64,000 nucleotides of DNA from the NCBI RefSeq assembly GCF_037975245.1, contig NC_092568.1, forward strand, positions 20,677,001 through 20,741,000, given 5' to 3'. The notes under the pieces are model-generated. The model had not been told where the DNA came from, did not search any database, and was given only the letters and a program-made list of their open reading frames with translations. The first letter of the stretch is position 1, and the number at the start of each line of letters is the position of its first letter. Below, in pieces: positions 48,229 through 64,000 of this stretch. The translations under genes and the position numbers were made by a program. The DNA comes from Apostichopus japonicus (Eukaryota > Echinodermata > Holothuroidea > Aspidochirotida > Stichopodidae).

Positions 48229-48614
48229 CTCTCGGTCTCTTTTGCGTCCGTTCTGTTGTTGGGGTTTTTTGCCTTCCTTCGGTGCTCGCTCCTTAGTTGT
48301 GTGTGGTTCTCTTGACGGTGTTTGGTGGTTGGACTGGAGTTGTTTATGTAGAACTTGTTTTCGTGGCGACACTTCGATATGAGCTCTGGGCGTTTGTTCA
48401 GGAGGGTCCGTTTGTCTGCGTTGATAATGATGAGTTTTTCAGTGAGACAGAGGTTGCACCGCTTAGACTCGTTGCTGTAGGCTTTGGCTCTGCTGGCGAT
48501 CGACCAATTGATAGTGAATGGCTGGTTGTTCTGTTTCAGCTGCCAGATGTGCCAAAACGCAACGGAACTCTCGAAGCAGAAACACGCCCAGAGCTCATAT
48601 CGCCACGAAAACAA
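48174..48614 (-). pseudogene. Penelope-like polyprotein C-terminal fragment
   Basis: A 146-codon open frame contains WQLKQNNQPFTINWSI, KRCNLCLTEKLIIINADKRT, LNKRPELISKCRHENKF and a basic tail, then runs into the antisense of the tRNA-like module. The Cys-x2-Cys plus LNKR.E...KCRH signature lies after the GIY-YIG nuclease in Penelope-like proteins. The N-terminal parts are absent, so it is not functional. The inverted copy at 48576-48733 repeats the last third. Confidence 0.6.
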
Positions 48615-48739
48615 GTTCTACATAAACAACTCCAGTCCAACCACCAAACACCGTCAAGAGAACCACACACAACTAAGGAGCGAGCACCGAAGGAAGGCAA
48701 AAAAACCCAACAACAGAACGGACGCAAAAGAGAATACAC

Positions 48740-51225
48740 CAACAGTCGAACACCGATATGATATGATAAGATATGATACACCTCGTATTACGCTTCCACC
48801 CGTTATTTACTCATTGTACACGGTAAAATCACTATAATAGTATATCATGTATACTTACAACATTAAAGAGTCCATTACGTCAGGCTCGGTCTTGAATACC
48901 TTTATAGCTCCCCCTCTGCACTTCCCGGAGTTTGGGGCGGTCCATGACAATTCAAGTATCTGGAAGTTACTTGCACTGCACTGCAAAGGAACGGTTCACA
49001 AAGAAATCAGTCGAATCGTTCAAGAGGTCAGAGGGGAGGGAAGAGAAGAGAAGGGAAGAGGGAGGTTGGCTTATGGAGACAGTCTGATAGGTAAAAAAGA
49101 TGTATGACGGATTGCCTTTCAGTGAGGTTCTAAAATATTATGTAGACAGAGGTGAATTTAGGTAATGTAGAAGCTTCAAACTTACAAAGTAATGAAATAT
49201 TCAGTACCGTGGTTTCAATGAGGGGGGGGGGGGCTAAAGAAAATAAAAAACAATAGGTTATGGTAATGAATTGTATTTGTTGAGGATACGATTACAACCC
49301 TCAAGGCCCCAACAAAATTATTTCTTTTTTTCCCCTCAAGATTATAATGACTTCTACACTTACTGAATATTGTACGGTATTTCCGGGCGCTAGGCTTTCG
49401 GAAATAGTGTCGGTCCATGCTATCAGAAAAGAGAGAAAAATACTGTATAAACGTCCATGAAGAAATCTTAAAACCAATTAAAAGTATAATTCCCCTGGTA
49501 TACGCTATAGGCAGTCAAAGAATAATCATGAAACCTGTGATGTCATATAGTGACGCGAGATTCAGACAACAATTTTCTCTAGTTTGTTATTTATGGTCGT
49601 ATTTCTACAATAGAATGTTTACAGGGTTGACACTGTTCCCCTTAAATATCACATGATTAATGTTCCTTCACACCATCAATGTTCAAGTCTACATATGATA
49701 TCGAGGCCCATGTAGCTCAGTTTTATGTTATTCTTTTGTTTAGTGCAGCGGTCATTCTCTTTGATGATGATGGGCTTTGTAAATGGTGTATATCTAAAAC
49801 TATAGAGGCGATCCTAACATGACATAATGATGGCGTTGTTTTCATGCATGGCAGTATACTGTTAACATTCTTCATAAACAAAGAGAAAGTAAAAAATGTT
49901 CCAGATCCTACTCTCATTATGGCATCACTTAAATGAAGATAACCAGAAGACAGCTCACAGATGGCGACTGTAAGCTTAAGATATTTCCTAAACGGAGCGA
50001 AACAGTTTCTTAGCTGTATGGTGGAGTTTTGTTCATCGCAAAGATATCTGTCATTATAATCCAATGATGAGGGTCGTTTATTTACTCCTTTTAAAATGAT
50101 GACCTCTAGAAGAGGGGGGGGGGAGGCAAAATAAATTAAAAAGTTGTAGACAGCTAAAAAAAACACTGTTATTTTGCAGTCCAGGTTGTTATTCTATACC
50201 ACTTTTCTTCTTATTATTATTTTTTCATCGATTAAATTGTCTGAACGCTGTCTAAGTGTTACACACAGACCATTAGATCAGAAGCAACACGAAACCTCAA
50301 TAAGAAAAGATTTAGGCAAAGATTTGTATTTCCTCACATGATTTAGTTTTTATACAATTAAAATCTGTATACGATGGAATACCGATAGCCGGTATTTGTA
50401 GAAAACAGTGTGACGTTTATTAACGGGTTACCTTAAAGTCTTGAATTTACGATACAGCGGTACTTTTACCATTATAACGTCCTATTACTTTACAGAACGG
50501 ACAAAGATCATTTAAGTATCGATGAATGCACCGGTTATATCACGGTTCCCATTATTTTAGCCTTAAAACACACTGTTATAATTGTACAAACGGCGTACCA
50601 AAGTAATATTACGTCAAAATTTCACCTTAAATTTACGTGTTTTTTTAAATTTTTATTTCTTCACAGTGTATATTTACAAAACATCAATTTTGCCAGGGAC
50701 AATTGATGTAGAATGCTGGTGCAGGATTACTTATATGCAATTAAAAGGGCATGATTTAGTTGAGACATTGGGATTTATAAAGACAATGGAGCAATATTCA
50801 CATGTACACCTGCACGGGAGGAGCCGACGTCTTTGTCAGTTTCTTCTTAAATGAACATTCCAGAGATTAAACATATTTTAAAGCTGATATTTGGAAACCG
50901 GAATAGCTATACGAACATTACCGACACTTAATCTCTCCTTTCCGTTTTAGCTTGAACTATACGACGTATCCAAGTCTAAACGGTTACTTCAAGTCACCCT
51001 TCAATGTGTAACAAACCACACAACTAATTGATGAGCGAAAATAAAAAACTGAAAACCATGGTAATGTTTTGAACGGAAGATGAAAACGTATCAATAAATT
51101 TTTCAAATGATGGTAACTATGTTATTTCGAGAATTGTCAGATAAAGATGAAAGAATAACAAACATTGGAAGCAATTTACGCATACATAAAAGATGACATT
51201 TGCATAGTGTGACAAAGTGTCAACC
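48740..51225. other. Region between the Penelope fragment and the metallopeptidase gene
   Basis: AT-rich, with no confident gene. A 147-codon minus-strand open frame (49723-50166) follows a pyrimidine-rich acceptor-like CCCTCTTCTAG at about 50108-50118 and includes YNDRYLCDEQNSTIQLRNCF. It could be an exon, but its phase does not join to the metallopeptidase exons and I do not recognise it. Confidence 0.35.
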
Positions 51226-62571
<11,346 letters not shown>

Positions 62572-62662
62572 ATACCGTAGTATAGGTCAGGATGATAAAG
62601 CAAAGCTGGTTTCTTTTCCTACCAAAACCTAGCATATGACTGGTAAATAACGGATGTATCCA

Positions 62663-62671
62663 CTTTATATA
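62663..62671 (-). promoter_or_regulatory. TATA box of the metallopeptidase gene
   Basis: The minus strand reads TATATAAAG, about 92 bp upstream of the first ATG. It fits the TATAWAAR consensus and would give a short 5' UTR. No Inr was identified. Confidence 0.5.
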
Positions 62672-62679
62672 AGTCGCTA

Positions 62680-64000
62680 AAAATATCGACGGAGTCTATT
62701 ATGAAGCTCGGGGATTCAGTTTATGTCTGAGGATGGGTAGAATACGTATTTGAAACATTTGAAATTTGGTTGTAACTTCATTTTATGTTTATCTTGGTCT
62801 TTCAAGTTCCTATCCTGTTTACTTTTTTGTTTTCTTTTTTTTTTAATAAGCCGATCAGACGGAAAGACACTTTTTTATATATTTTTTTTATATGAGGTTA
62901 GTTTTGTACAGGTTGACCTTTTTGTTTTCGTGCTTGTTCCTCTCTAGATTGAAGATTATGCTTAAATTAATCAGATATAAGTGGTAAATCAGAAACTTAT
63001 ATGTATTTCTAACTCCAAGCGAGTTGAAATTATGGGAAGAGAATTGGTCATGTTCCATTTTCTGGATTTTGTAAAAGAGGCGTGGCTGTTGGGATGGCAA
63101 CTTTGAAACTGAATCCCATGTAGGGTGCCTTGGGGGTCCATCCTTATATAAGAAACAATAACATTTTACACGGCAAATGAAGCATTCTGGGGAATATATA
63201 GACTATGATTCACTTATATCTTTAGGTCTTACCGCAGTTTTGTGCTAATAACCGCTATTGTATATTTGTGTGAGATTTAATTTGCGGGTTGTCGCCGCCG
63301 GCGGGAGAGGGGATGGGGATGGGGGGAGGGTACACCAAATACATAAAAAACTGTAAAACTGCGAGACCTTTTTATCACGCTTCCCAGTTTTATGTAGAAA
63401 TGTATACCCCGGGTCGCTCCTCTGTGACGTTGGATGTAATTAAATTCTCTTACTTTTTGCTTCAGAAGAGAGAGAAAGAGAGAAGCGAACAGTTTTAATT
63501 ATAGCGTGTTTGTTAAACAAAACAGTAGCTATTCTATAAATAAAGGTATTATAAATCCAATAAAGATTTTTTAATTAAGTGACAAAACTAATTAAACGCT
63601 ATTGAAATGTGGACTATGAGTATTACAGTTTGGAGTAAGAGTATTACCAAGCGAAAGTGGAAACGCTGTTTGTTATCCATTACATATATTACGAATTAGA
63701 AGAAAAAAAATCACAATGATATTTTCAAAATGATTTTTTTTTTCAACGGTATACAAGTCGCCATTTCCTCCCCCTTCCATCTGTGCAATCTTCGAATGTC
63801 AAACTCACATATGATCTTTTTTTCTTAATTATATTATTTACTATTGTATTAATTATATAAACTATTGTCCAGTCTTGCTTGTGTAAATTGCCATTTGTTG
63901 TTTATAGTTCCTGGGATCAGATACCGTGGGAATAGGTTTAATAGCAAATTATAGGCTTCGAAAGGCAGGAAAAGTAGTTTTGTCAGCATTTGTACTCATT
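62680..64000. other. Region upstream of the metallopeptidase gene
   Basis: AT-rich, with no supported gene. A purine/G-rich tract lies at 63298-63330. Confidence 0.5.

Larger units (their letters stand above)
47681..48733 (-). mobile_element. Penelope-like retroelement fragment with direct and inverted repeats
   Basis: Direct repeats of about 165 bp start at 47681 and 48063 (ACCAAAACAGAACTA), 382 bp apart, each ending in a tRNA-like module. Next come inverted arms of about 155 bp (48236-48391 and 48576-48733) around a 184-bp spacer. The minus strand encodes KRCNLCLTEKLIIINADKRT with LNKRPELISKCRH, which I recognise as the conserved tail of Penelope-like polyproteins. Penelope elements commonly carry LTR-like direct repeats and inverted pieces, which fits this layout. 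The reverse transcriptase itself is missing. Confidence 0.55.

Noticed and set aside
48110-48837. Several frames of 90-154 codons on +
   Set aside because: They run through the tRNA-like module and both palindrome arms; the minus-strand frame carries the recognisable Penelope motif.

Overview
The window is nuclear DNA of an animal. Genes have many introns with GT-AG boundaries, the sequence is AT-rich, and most of it is transposable elements, microsatellites and minisatellites. Abundant AGGCCTA-type tracts, poly-G-tipped MITEs and tandem repeats rich in TGACCT suggest a marine invertebrate deuterostome. An echinoderm, perhaps a sea cucumber, is my best guess, but this is inference.

Three host genes can be supported. 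(1) The 3' half of SLC30A6/ZnT6 lies on + as four exons from 5474 to 10040. Its 5' exons are off the left edge, and a complete 4.7 kb hAT-type transposon (37-4755) sits in the intron before the first visible exon. (2) An intronless RING plus TRAF-like zinc-finger protein of the NRDP1/RNF41 type is on - at 16722-17708. (3) A nine-exon secreted zinc metallopeptidase with a metzincin signature is on - at 62571-51226. All nine exon phases join into one 363-residue frame.

Between and inside the genes: 10.2-16 kb holds three small DNA transposons with target-site duplications (TSDs). 19.7-24.6 kb holds tandem repeats built around TGACCT and a LINE fragment. 24.6-43.6 kb is a nest of elements: two inverted 1.9-2.1 kb arms, a 4.6 kb element with 31-bp perfect terminal inverted repeats (TIRs) at 28368-32976, and a 9.9 kb element at 33728-43586 with 24-bp TIRs and CCTGGT arrays, itself invaded by two hAT elements. 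44.2-46.5 kb holds another TTAA MITE and a hAT MITE. 47.6-48.7 kb holds a Penelope-like fragment with tRNA-like promoter boxes and a long palindrome. The introns of the metallopeptidase gene hold several minisatellites and a 190-bp ATC microsatellite beside a splice site.

The genes do not form a pathway. ZnT6 acts in zinc supply to the early secretory pathway and the metallopeptidase is a predicted secreted zinc enzyme, but nothing here links their regulation. The main findings are the transposon biology and the unusual metallopeptidase. No database search was possible. Family calls rest on motifs read by eye, and splice sites were placed by hand and checked by reading-frame continuity.
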